Source: JBGTKH01 sp041744735
GTDB taxonomy: Bacteria; Planctomycetota; Planctomycetia; Pirellulales; Pirellulaceae
Direction: 5' to 3'
Length of the DNA stretch: 5,560 bases
Assembly: GCA_041744735.1 (NCBI GenBank)
Contig: JBGTKH010000076.1
Span: 1-5,560 of the forward strand
The notes below the pieces were generated by a model, which was not told the DNA's origin, did not search any database, and saw nothing but the letters and a program-made list of their open reading frames with translations. Position 1 is the first letter of the stretch, and each line of letters starts with the position of its first letter. This document shows positions 1 through 5,560 of the stretch, piece by piece. The translations under genes and the position numbers were made by a program.

Positions 1-29
1 TTGAGCCCTACAAAATTCGGATTTCGGGC

Positions 30-71
30 TTCGTCATTCTTTCGTCATTGGGTATTTCGTCATTCGTCATT
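30..71. repeat. Four copies of TTCGTCATT, irregularly spaced
   Basis: The 9-mer TTCGTCATT occurs at 30-38, 41-49, 56-64 and 63-71; the last two overlap by two bases. Spacers are 2, 6 and -2 bases, so this is not a clean tandem array. It lies just upstream of the truncated cbiM reading frame. On the other strand it reads AATGACGAA. I infer a low-complexity intergenic repeat that expands by slippage. No coding or regulatory role can be shown from the sequence. Confidence 0.6.
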
Positions 72-95
72 CACGCAACCGTCGCCAATCGCATG

Positions 96-100
96 CGGAG
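96..100 (+). promoter_or_regulatory. Ribosome binding site deciding the cbiM start at 108
   Basis: CGGAG lies 7 bases before the ATG at 108. This supports starting the protein at Met-His-Ile-Pro-Asp-Gly instead of at the in-frame ATG at 48, which would add 20 residues encoded by the TTCGTCATT repeat. The family needs Met1-His2 at the very N-terminus because these residues bind the metal, which independently supports 108. Confidence 0.6.
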
Positions 101-107
101 TCATTCA

Positions 108-326
108 ATGCACATTCCTGACGGTTTACTGGACCCAGTCGCCTGCATCGGCACGGCGGTTGTTTCGGTCGGCGCCGTTGGTTATGCGCTGCGTCGCGTC
201 AAGCAGGAATTGCCGGAACGGGCGGTGCCGTTGATGGGCGTGATGGCGGCGAGCGTGTTTGCCGCACAGATGTTGAACTTTCCGATTCCCGGCGGGACCT
301 CGGGACACGTGCTGGGCGGCGATTAG
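108..326 (+). pseudogene. cbiM: CbiM/NikM-type cobalt/nickel transporter, N-terminal fragment
   Basis: This 72-codon frame begins MHIPDGLLDP, the hallmark N-terminus of CbiM/NikM, the substrate-specific membrane component of energy-coupling-factor Co2+/Ni2+ importers. CbiM supplies cobalt for cobalamin synthesis. Two hydrophobic segments are visible (about residues 11-28 and 39-58), followed by the conserved PGGTSGHVLGG motif (61-71). The frame ends one residue later at TAG (324-326). Whole family members are roughly 200 residues or more with several further membrane helices, so at least two thirds is missing. The known metal ligands of NikM (Met1, His2, His67) are all present at exactly those positions. 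Beyond 326 the DNA is the antisense of glgB, so the rest was lost by deletion or rearrangement, not by a point mutation. No CbiN, CbiQ or CbiO partner is in the window. It is probably non-functional. A short expressed metal-binding membrane peptide is the alternative, and a mis-joined assembly is also possible. Confidence 0.75.
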
Positions 327-2533
327 CTCTCAGGCTTGAAGACCGAGACGGCCAGCGGTGGCAATGTGATGTCAAGAGCGCAGGGGCGGGCGTGATGGCC
401 TTTCTTATCGGCCATGATGCCGGGGAAGTTGCCGACGTTGCTGCCGCCATAATATTGCGAGTCACTGCTGAAGATCTCGCGGTAGTAGCCCTCGCGCGGC
501 ACGCCGACGCGATACGGGCGAACCACGGGTGTGAAATTGCAGCAGACCAGCACGAAATTGTTGGGGTCTTTTGCCTTTCGCAGAAACGACAACACGCTGT
601 CGTCGCGGTTATGGCAATCGACCCATTCAAAGCCTTGCCAGTCGAAGTCCATCTCGTACAGCGCCGGCTCGCGGCGATAAAGGGCGTTGAGATCGGCCAG
701 CAACTTTTGCACGCCCTTGTGAGTGTCCCACTGTAATAGGTCCCACTGCAAGCTCGCCTCGCTGTTCCACTCGTGCCACTGGCCGAAGTCGCTGCCCATG
801 AACAGCAGCTTCTTGCCGGGGTGCGTCCACATGTACGAATACAGCAGCCGCAAGTTGGCGAACTTCTGCCACAAGTCGCCGGGCATCTGATCCAGCAGCG
901 AACCTTTGCCGTGCACCACTTCGTCGTGCGACAGCGGCAGGGCAAAGTTTTCCGTGAAGGCGTAAATCAAACTGAACGTCAACTCGTCGTGATGATAGCG
1001 GCGGTGAATCGGATCGTCGCGCATGTAACGCAGCGTGTCGTTCATCCAGCCCATGTTCCACTTGATGCTAAATCCCAAGCCGCCCGTTTCGATCGGCCGC
1101 GAGACGCCGCCCCACGCGGTCGACTCTTCGGCGATCGTTAGGATGCCGGGAAACCGCTCGTGCGCCTGTTTGTTGAACTCGCGCAACAACGAAATTGCCG
1201 GAATGTTTTCACGCCCGCCGTATTCGTTAGGCACCCACTCGCCCTCTTTGCGGCTGTAATCCAAGTACAGCATCGACGCCACCGCATCCACTCGCAAACC
1301 ATCGATGTGATATTTGTCGAGCCAGAACAGGGCGTTGGCGATCAAAAAGTTGCGGATTTCGTTGCGGCCGTAATTGAAGATCATCGTGCCCCAATCGGGA
1401 TGCTCGCCTTGGCGCGGATCTTCGTGTTCGAAGAGTGCCGAACCATCGAAGCGTCGCAGCCCGTGGCTGTCGCGCGGAAAATGCGCGGGGACCCAATCCA
1501 AAATCACGCCGATGTCGTGCTGGTGACAGTAGTCGACAAAATACATGAAATCTTCGGGTGAACCGTAGCGGCTGGTGACCGCGTAATATCCCACCGTCTG
1601 ATACCCCCAACTGCCCGAGTACGGATGTTCGCTGACCGGCAGAAGCTCGAGGTGCGTGTAGCCTTGTTGTTGGCAGTACTCGACCAACTGATGCGCCAGC
1701 TCGCGATAGTTCAACCAACCGTGCTGCCGGTCCTCGCCGCGGCGCCAACTTCCCAAATGCACTTCGTACATGGAGAGCGGCCGCTGCAGCGGATTCGTGT
1801 TGCGGCGACTCTCCATCCACGTTGCGTCGCGCCATTGATAACGATGCAGATCAGCCACGATGGAAGCGGTGCGCGGCGGCAACTCGGCGGCAAATCCATA
1901 GGGGTCGCTCTTGTCAATCACTTCGCCATGCTGAGCCGTCACGCGATACTTGTAATGCTCGCCTGCACCGATGCCCGGCACGAACAACTCCCAAACGCCG
2001 CTGGGAATCCGTTTCCGCATGGGATTGCGCCGGCCGTCCCAGCGGTTGAAATTTCCTACGACGCTAATGCTTCTTGCGTTAGGCGCCCAAACGGCATAAT
2101 TCACGCCTTGCACTCCATCGATCGTTCGCAGTTGGGCACCCATCTTAGAATAGATTTCCAAGTGCGAGCTCTCACCGAACAGGTGCAGATCGTAGTCGCT
2201 CAGCAGCGGCGGAAAGGCGTACGGGTCATGCATGGTGCTCATTTCTCCACGCTCGTTGGCGATGCGTAATACGTAGCGACGCTCCTGGCCTTGTGCGGGC
2301 AACGGGCAAATTGCCTCGTACAGGCCGGCTGGATGGATTCGCCGCATGGGTTGCGACGTGTTGTGACCGGGGTGAAACACCCACACCTGATTGGAATCGG
2401 GCAAAAAGGCCCGCACGGCCAACGCTTCTTTCCCATCGAGGTCAATTTTGTGCGGGCCGAGCAGGTCGAACGGATTCTCGCTACGACCCTCCAGCAGGGC
2501 TCCGACACTGTCCAAGGTGACACGGGTTCTCAC
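323..2533 (-). CDS. glgB: 1,4-alpha-glucan branching enzyme (GlgB, GH13)
   Basis: GlgB cuts an alpha-1,4-glucan chain and re-attaches the piece through an alpha-1,6 bond, forming the branches of glycogen in the cytoplasm. The 736 residues match the full bacterial length (about 730). Domain order: N-terminal beta domain (about 15-110), CBM48-type domain (about 140-230, with NYAVWAPNA at 145-153), GH13 barrel (about 250-610) and C-terminal beta domain (about 625-735). All GH13 signature regions are present: DWVPAHFP (346-353), GLRVDAVASM with nucleophile Asp416, TIAEES with acid/base Glu469, and LSHDEVVHG with Asp537. The spacing from Glu469 to Asp537 (68 residues) is identical to E. coli GlgB (458 to 526). 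The start is GTG at 2533, five bases after AAGGAGG. The end LPPLAVSVFKPES is typical of the family, so the gene is intact even though its stop codon touches the cbiM fragment. It follows the RNase H-like gene on the same strand, but a candidate promoter in the gap suggests it can be transcribed alone. No other glycogen gene is in the window. Confidence 0.97.
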   Translation of the reverse strand: MRTRVTLDSVGALLEGRSENPFDLLGPHKIDLDGKEALAVRAFLPDSNQVWVFHPGHNTSQPMRRIHPAGLYEAICPLPAQGQERRYVLRIANERGEMSTMHDPYAFPPLLSDYDLHLFGESSHLEIYSKMGAQLRTIDGVQGVNYAVWAPNARSISVVGNFNRWDGRRNPMRKRIPSGVWELFVPGIGAGEHYKYRVTAQHGEVIDKSDPYGFAAELPPRTASIVADLHRYQWRDATWMESRRNTNPLQRPLSMYEVHLGSWRRGEDRQHGWLNYRELAHQLVEYCQQQGYTHLELLPVSEHPYSGSWGYQTVGYYAVTSRYGSPEDFMYFVDYCHQHDIGVILDWVPAHFPRDSHGLRRFDGSALFEHEDPRQGEHPDWGTMIFNYGRNEIRNFLIANALFWLDKYHIDGLRVDAVASMLYLDYSRKEGEWVPNEYGGRENIPAISLLREFNKQAHERFPGILTIAEESTAWGGVSRPIETGGLGFSIKWNMGWMNDTLRYMRDDPIHRRYHHDELTFSLIYAFTENFALPLSHDEVVHGKGSLLDQMPGDLWQKFANLRLLYSYMWTHPGKKLLFMGSDFGQWHEWNSEASLQWDLLQWDTHKGVQKLLADLNALYRREPALYEMDFDWQGFEWVDCHNRDDSVLSFLRKAKDPNNFVLVCCNFTPVVRPYRVGVPREGYYREIFSSDSQYYGGSNVGNFPGIMADKKGHHARPCALDITLPPLAVSVFKPES

Positions 2534-2538
2534 GCTTT

Positions 2539-2545
2539 CCTCCTT
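2539..2545 (-). promoter_or_regulatory. Strong ribosome binding site for the glgB GTG start
   Basis: Read on the minus strand this is AAGGAGG, a near-perfect Shine-Dalgarno sequence five bases before the GTG at 2533. It settles the choice of GTG, since no ATG upstream in this frame is needed and the encoded protein already has full family length. Confidence 0.8.
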
Positions 2546-2580
2546 GGTACGCTACACGCGATGTCTATTCAAGGTGCCTA

Positions 2581-2609
2581 GTTATGAACAGTCAGCCGAA
2601 AACGGGCAA
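2581..2609 (-). promoter_or_regulatory. Candidate sigma-70-like promoter for glgB
   Basis: On the minus strand TTGCCC (2604-2609; 4 of 6 matches to TTGACA) and CATAAC (2581-2586; 4 of 6 matches to TATAAT) are separated by exactly 17 bases. Initiation about 7 bases past the -10 box would give a leader of about 40 nt before the GTG of glgB. The site lies in the 100-bp gap after the RNase H-like gene. Both boxes are imperfect and planctomycete promoters are poorly described, so this is only a candidate. Confidence 0.3.
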
Positions 2610-2633
2610 TGCCCCCGTGCAAGGAAGCAAGCG

Positions 2634-3284
2634 TTAGTCATCGCCGGCAGCGATGGGCCGAAGAAATTGCCGCATCGTTTTCGACCAAACGCCTCGACAC
2701 CAGTTCGGCACAAATCGGCCGAAATTCCGAGAGCGCATGGAACCGCCGGTCGCGGCTGATCGGTCGGGAGCTGTCGCGGTGAGGTATGTGACGTTCGCCG
2801 CCGAGGTTAGATGCGGTCGCATGGGAGTTTGATCCAGGTCGTCAGCCGAGCGGTCGAATCGCCAAGTTCGGCATTCCACGTCGTGAAATGCCAGTGCGCG
2901 GTCAACGCGTTGCCAAAGGTCCCGATTCTTGACCGGCGCCATTTGGCCGAACCGCTCCCATTGCCAGCCGTTTTCGCGCCACTCGTCCAAACCGTAACGT
3001 AGACCGCGACTTACGTACTGGCTTTGGGTGACGAGGGTGACTCGCGACGGCTGGTCAAGCGCCTCCAGACCACGGACGACCGCCAGCAGATCGAGCCTCT
3101 CGCCCTCGGCTTCCGGCTCGTCGTCACAGGCCTCCAATTTCGCCGCGCCGTCAAGCGACTCAAGCACAAACCGCCACTGGCCGATCACCTGTTCTTCTTC
3201 GCCAACGGAAGCCTGAGCCGCTGAATGTGCAGCCGCACGGCGAGCCTCAGAGAACAGCAGGAAATGCGGAGCTGGCACAGACAT
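2634..3284 (-). CDS. RNase HI-like protein lacking the catalytic residues
   Basis: The 216-residue product carries a clear RNase HI fold signature. RVTLVTQSQYVSRGL (81-95) matches the family strand that reads VTLTTDSQYVRQGI in E. coli, and GWQWERFGQMAPVKNRDLWQRVDRAL (106-131) matches the helix region with VKNxDLWQRLDxAL. LDLLAVVRGLEAL (64-76) matches MELMAAIVALEAL. The four metal-binding carboxylates of an active enzyme are not preserved. The first strand (FLLFSEA, 8-14) has Ser12 where Asp10 is expected, Asp65 replaces Glu48, Gln87 replaces Asp70, and the GHxGHxxNExxD segment that carries Asp134 is absent after Trp141. Hydrolysis of RNA in RNA-DNA hybrids is therefore unlikely. The fold may serve in nucleic-acid or protein binding. 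Residues 145-216 are an unrecognised tail. The reading frame is long and GC3-rich, which argues for a maintained gene and against random decay. The ATG at 3284 has no clear ribosome binding site, so the start is less certain. The gene lies upstream of glgB on the same strand. Confidence 0.75.
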   Translation of the reverse strand: MSVPAPHFLLFSEARRAAAHSAAQASVGEEEQVIGQWRFVLESLDGAAKLEACDDEPEAEGERLDLLAVVRGLEALDQPSRVTLVTQSQYVSRGLRYGLDEWRENGWQWERFGQMAPVKNRDLWQRVDRALAFHDVECRTWRFDRSADDLDQTPMRPHLTSAANVTYLTATAPDRSAATGGSMRSRNFGRFVPNWCRGVWSKTMRQFLRPIAAGDD

Positions 3285-3476
3285 AATGGAAAGAATTCGT
3301 CGCAGTAGTCACCCAGTGGCTCGGTCCCCTCCGCCACTCGATGCGCAAATCGTTTCCCATGCCAAGCTTCCTGCCGGCAAACCCATAGCGCCTGGCAAAG
3401 CCTCCTTCGCCGATTTTACATATCGACAATCTCGACCTATATTCGCCAATTTATTTCGTCGTTTAACCGTACCCAG

Positions 3477-3650
3477 TCAACCACTGTCTTCCACCCACAT
3501 GGTCGCGCGGCGGAGCAGTTCGATGGCGTTGGGGAGATTCAGCTTTTGTTTGATGTTCTCCCGATAACGGTCGACGTCGAGCAGCCGGCGGAAGTCCGGC
3601 TCGTTTAGCGGCGTTGGCGCCTCCGACCAAAATCGCCGGCCCGTCGCCGA
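3477..3650 (-). pseudogene. C-terminal remnant of an unrecognised protein-coding gene
   Basis: On the minus strand an open frame runs from just after an in-frame TAG (3651-3653) to TGA (3477-3479), giving 57 codons. It includes RRFWSEAP, PLNEPDFRRLLDVDRYR and NLPNAIELLRRATMWVED. Over the last 43 sense codons and the stop (3477-3608), about three quarters of third positions are G or C. The residue mix (charged, amphipathic helical, with Trp and Phe) is that of a real protein. No ATG, GTG or TTG occurs near its beginning; the only ATG is 8 codons from the end. The upstream continuation beyond the TAG quickly loses coding quality. I read it as the 3' end of a gene whose 5' part has been lost. 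I do not recognise the family. A short gene with a rare start codon (for example a CTG) is the alternative. Confidence 0.45.
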
Positions 3651-3777
3651 CTATGCGATTTGTTCTTGCACGCGTACACCTGTCCTGTTGTACGACACGC
3701 AGCAGACCGATTGCGCGCCACAGGAATTGCTCCGAGGTCCGCGAGGTAAGGAATTATAGAAAATGTCCACCTCACAA

Positions 3778-3808
3778 TTGACCCACAACCCAACTGTGCA
3801 ACTATATT
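3778..3808 (+). promoter_or_regulatory. Candidate promoter for guaC
   Basis: TTGACC (3778-3783, 5 of 6 to the -35 consensus) is followed by TATATT (3803-3808, 5 of 6 to the -10 consensus). The spacer is 19 bases, longer than the ideal 17. Initiation near 3815 would leave a leader of about 18 nt that contains the ribosome binding site GAGGG (3823-3827) five bases before the ATG. The position and the two good boxes make it plausible; the spacing lowers confidence. Confidence 0.4.
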
Positions 3809-3832
3809 TAATGGAAGTCAGCGAGGGACCCC

Positions 3833-4861
3833 ATGCGAATCGACAACGAGCGTAAACTGGATTTCGACGACGTGCTGATCCGCCCAAAGCGGTCCGAGGC
3901 CCCCAGCCGAGCGGCGATCGAATTGACCCGCAACCACCGTTTTCTGCACAGCGGTGCGACCTGGCGCGGCGTACCCATCGTCGCGAGCAATATGGACACC
4001 ATCGGTACGATGACAATGGCCAAAGCGCTCGCTTCGCAGCAGATGATGACCTGTCTGCACAAGCATTATTCGGCCGATGAGTTGTACGAGTTTTTCGGAC
4101 ACGAGCCGAATCGCGCCAACTCGTTTCTGACGATCGGCATTGGGGACGCGGACTGCGAGAAGCTACAGCAAGTCCGGCAGCGGGCCGAAGTTCAATTCGT
4201 CTGCATCGATGCAGCCAACGGTTACACGGAATACTTCGTGGAACGCGTCAAGCGCATCCGCGAAGCATTTCCCGTCGTGACCATCATGGCCGGAAACGTG
4301 GCCACGCCGGAGATGGTTCAGGAGCTGCTGATCTCCGGTGCGGCGGACATCGTCAAGATCGGCATCGGTTCGGGCAGCGTCTGCACAACGCGGATCAAGA
4401 CGGCGGTCGGCTACCCGCAACTATCGGCGATCATCGAGTGTGCCGATGCGGCTCACGGCCTGCGCGGCCATGTCTGCGCCGACGGCGGTTGCCGCACGCC
4501 CGGCGACGTGGTGAAGGCTTTCGCCGCCGGTGCCGATTTCGTAATGCTCGGCGGGATGTTGGCCGGTCACGACGAGTGCGAGGCACAGTGGCAAGAGCAC
4601 AGCGGTTCTAAGACGATGAAGTTCTACGGCATGTCCAGCCGCACCGCTGCGGAAAGATACTCCGGCGGCCTGAAAGATTACCGCGCGGCAGAAGGCACGG
4701 AGATCGACGTCCCGCACCGTGGCAGCGTCAAAAACACGCTCCAAGAAATCACCGGCGGCATTCGCAGCGCCTGTGCCTATGTCGGCGCCGAGCGCTTAAA
4801 GGATCTCTCCAAATGCACTACGTTTGTCGTGTGCCACCGCAGCGGTGCACAAACGCCGTGA
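3833..4861 (+). CDS. guaC: GMP reductase
   Basis: GuaC reduces GMP to IMP with NADPH, releasing ammonia; it returns guanine nucleotides to the branch point of purine synthesis in the cytosol. The protein has 342 residues (E. coli GuaC 347) and is a single IMPDH/GMPR TIM barrel. It has no CBS-domain insertion, which distinguishes it from IMP dehydrogenase. Visible signatures are LDFDDVLIRPKRS (9-21), SNMDTIGT (52-59), the catalytic loop GIGSGSVCTTR with Cys184 and Thr186 (E. coli Cys186), the phosphate-binding DGGCRTPGD (217-225) and GADFVMLGGMLAGH (233-246), FYGMSSRTA (264-272), and the flap YRAAEGTEIDVPHRG (283-297) with Glu287 in the place of the family's catalytic-loop glutamate. The start is supported by GAGGG five bases upstream and by the usual family N-terminus. 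The last 12 residues (VVCHRSGAQTP) depart from the usual tail but lie outside the active site. It is transcribed alone, convergent with the membrane-protein gene downstream. Confidence 0.95.
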   Translation: MRIDNERKLDFDDVLIRPKRSEAPSRAAIELTRNHRFLHSGATWRGVPIVASNMDTIGTMTMAKALASQQMMTCLHKHYSADELYEFFGHEPNRANSFLTIGIGDADCEKLQQVRQRAEVQFVCIDAANGYTEYFVERVKRIREAFPVVTIMAGNVATPEMVQELLISGAADIVKIGIGSGSVCTTRIKTAVGYPQLSAIIECADAAHGLRGHVCADGGCRTPGDVVKAFAAGADFVMLGGMLAGHDECEAQWQEHSGSKTMKFYGMSSRTAAERYSGGLKDYRAAEGTEIDVPHRGSVKNTLQEITGGIRSACAYVGAERLKDLSKCTTFVVCHRSGAQTP

Positions 4862-4868
4862 TTCGCCT

Positions 4869-4891
4869 GTGGGGTAAGCATCCTGCTTGCC
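4869..4891 (+). repeat. REP-like palindrome, copy A
   Basis: A GTGG foot (4869-4872) is followed by a hairpin of 8 base pairs (4873-4880 with 4884-4891) and a TCC loop (4881-4883). The arms are GTAAGC and GCTTGC with one T-G wobble (4875 with 4889). It starts 7 bases after the guaC stop. Copy B at 4910-4932 is the same element on the opposite strand. The layout, a conserved tetranucleotide foot plus an imperfect palindrome in an inverted pair, resembles the REP doublets (BIMEs) mobilised by RAYT transposases, whose usual foot is GTAG or GGAG. No T-run follows, so it is not a classical intrinsic terminator, although it could protect the 3' end of the guaC mRNA. Confidence 0.6.
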
Positions 4892-4909
4892 GTGGATTTG
4901 CTCTGCAGT

Positions 4910-4932
4910 CGCAAGCTGGAAGCTTACGCCAC
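4910..4932 (-). repeat. REP-like palindrome, copy B, carrying the stop codon of the membrane-protein gene
   Basis: Read on the minus strand it has the same GTGG foot (4929-4932), the same GTAAGC and GCTTGC arms, the same TCC loop and the same wobble as copy A. It matches copy A at 19 of 23 positions. The four differences are two swapped base pairs (the outermost and the innermost of the stem). The TAA of the TVP38-like gene (4924-4926) is part of the GTAAGC arm, and the last two sense codons (GTG GCG) come from the foot. Eighteen bases separate the two copies. Confidence 0.6.
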
Positions 4933-5560
4933 GAGATCGGCAGCCCTCAAGTTTGACTTTGAAAAAGCACCAGGCAGCCGCACTCGCGCCGCGATCATCC
5001 GCGCCGCCACTGGGAAAACCGCCAGCAGCGAAAGGGCGATGATCAACTGCGGCGTGACTACTTCGCTCAGGTTTCCCGCGGCGATGGATCGCAAATCAGG
5101 CAGCCGCGACCCGGCGTAAACCCACAAACAATTCGCCGGCAGCATGGCCAATTGGCTGACCCACCAAAATGTCCGCGTGCGCATCGGCGTCACGCCCATC
5201 GCCAGATTAACGAACGAAAACGGCACGACCGGGATCATCCGCAGCATGAACAAACAGAACGGCCCTTCACGCTGCAGCGCCTGATTGATCCGCTCCAGCC
5301 GCTGGCCGAATTTGGCTCTCAGCATGTCACGTAGCAAGTAGCGGCTGAATAGAAACGCGACCGTCGCAGCGACCGTCGAGGCAAAGCTGACCAATACAAC
5401 TGCAGGCCAGAATCCAAACAGCCACCCGTACACGAGCGACTTGCCTGAAAACCCGGGTACCCACGACGCGATCACATACACTGTGAACGCCCCCGCGAAA
5501 ACCACCAGCGGCGACGACTGCCACAGCGCCCGCAACCGATCCTGCTGATCGGCCAGCACG
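4924..5560 (-). CDS. TVP38/TMEM64 (VTT/SNARE-associated, DedA-like) membrane protein, 5' end outside the window
   Basis: At least 211 residues of an integral inner-membrane protein are present. Hydrophobic segments lie at about 17-36, 44-72, 102-122, 131-150 and 168-188. The VTT-domain signature is recognisable: FLFSRYLLRDMLRAKFG (69-85) before a short amphipathic helix, then LRMIPVVPFSFVNLAMGVTPMRTRTFW (106-132) and LPANCLWVYAGSRLPD (140-155), matching the family pattern R-x-x-P-x-x-P...N...G...F...P...G. Family members are thought to scramble or flip lipids (VTT/DedA superfamily); the substrate here is unknown. The frame is open to the window edge. A GTG at 5559 is the first codon visible, but the usual N-terminal membrane helix lies before this point in relatives, so the real start is probably upstream. 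The stop lies within the REP-like copy B. The gene converges on guaC, 62 bp apart. Confidence 0.85.
   Translation of the reverse strand, partial: VLADQQDRLRALWQSSPLVVFAGAFTVYVIASWVPGFSGKSLVYGWLFGFWPAVVLVSFASTVAATVAFLFSRYLLRDMLRAKFGQRLERINQALQREGPFCLFMLRMIPVVPFSFVNLAMGVTPMRTRTFWWVSQLAMLPANCLWVYAGSRLPDLRSIAAGNLSEVVTPQLIIALSLLAVFPVAARMIAARVRLPGAFSKSNLRAADLVA

Larger units (their letters stand above)
3285..3832. other. 548-bp intergenic stretch with a gene remnant and an AT-rich block
   Basis: This gap separates two divergent genes, the RNase H-like gene (-) and guaC (+). It contains a coding remnant (3477-3650, minus), the guaC promoter region (3778-3808), and an AT-rich block at about 3411-3470 where a promoter for the minus-strand gene could lie, although I find no convincing pair of -35 and -10 boxes. 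At 3651-3770 I see no gene, tRNA or repeat. Several short frames cross the area, but their codon use and composition do not support them. Confidence 0.6.

Noticed and set aside
199..945. Long minus-strand frame of 248 codons overlapping glgB, and other long frames at 392-736, 1160-1561, 1227-1835 and 1625-2269
   Set aside because: They lie inside the unambiguous glgB gene in other frames, have Arg/Ala/Cys-rich or otherwise biased composition with no recognisable domain, and are explained by the high GC third positions of glgB.
2602..2618. Possible terminator hairpin (ACGGG / CCCGT) between the RNase H-like gene and glgB
   Set aside because: The stem is only about five pairs and the GC pairing is ambiguous (GGGC/GCCC alternative). 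The TTTT on the minus strand falls at the foot of the stem, but the structure is too weak to call, and the same bases form part of the proposed glgB promoter.
3394..3411. Hairpin GGCAAAG / CTTCGCC followed by a short T-rich stretch, considered as a terminator
   Set aside because: The stem contains a mismatch on the plus strand, no plus-strand gene precedes it, and the T-run is only four bases.
3247..3429. Minus-strand frame of 60 codons overlapping the 5' end of the RNase H-like gene
   Set aside because: It overlaps a gene with recognisable homology in another frame and has no family signature.
3286..3567. Plus-strand frame of 93 codons in the intergenic stretch
   Set aside because: No ribosome binding site, Ser/Arg-rich composition without a domain, and it overlaps the better-supported minus-strand remnant at 3477-3650.
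3763..3855. Plus-strand upstream frame of 30 codons (MSTSQLTHNP...) overlapping the guaC start
   Set aside because: It has no well-placed ribosome binding site and contains the candidate guaC promoter, so its start would lie upstream of the transcript; it is probably chance.
4163..4744. Minus-strand frames of 85 and 107 codons inside guaC
   Set aside because: They are antisense shadows of a clearly identified gene with no domain or ribosome binding site.

Overview
The window looks like bacterial chromosome, most likely from a planctomycete of the Pirellulales type. That placement is an inference from four things: moderately high GC with GC-rich third codon positions, loosely packed genes with decayed gene pieces between them, short TTCGTCATT repeats, and an RNase H-like protein without catalytic residues. 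No marker gene proves it.

Layout. 1-107 is intergenic with four copies of TTCGTCATT. 108-326 (+) is the first 72 codons of a CbiM/NikM-type cobalt/nickel transporter gene, cut off inside a conserved motif. Its stop codon overlaps the stop codon of the converging gene. 323-2533 (-) is an intact, full-length glycogen branching enzyme (glgB) with a GTG start, a strong ribosome binding site and a plausible own promoter. 2634-3284 (-) encodes an RNase HI-like protein with every catalytic carboxylate changed or missing; it lies 97 bp upstream of glgB on the same strand. 3285-3832 holds no intact gene, but 3477-3650 (-) keeps a well-preserved coding remnant without a start codon. 3833-4861 (+) is guaC, GMP reductase, with a candidate promoter and a good ribosome binding site. 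4924-5560 (-) is a TVP38/TMEM64 (VTT/DedA-like) membrane protein whose 5' end runs off the window. Between these two convergent genes are two 23-nt copies of a REP-like palindrome in inverted orientation.

The genes do not form one pathway: glycogen branching, purine salvage, a membrane protein and a remnant of metal uptake are housekeeping-type functions placed side by side. I see no defence system, prophage, integron, CRISPR array, tRNA or rRNA. The points most worth a second look are the REP-like pair, whose differences are exactly compensatory base-pair swaps, the catalytically dead RNase H fold, and the cbiM truncation that keeps precisely the metal-ligand residues.
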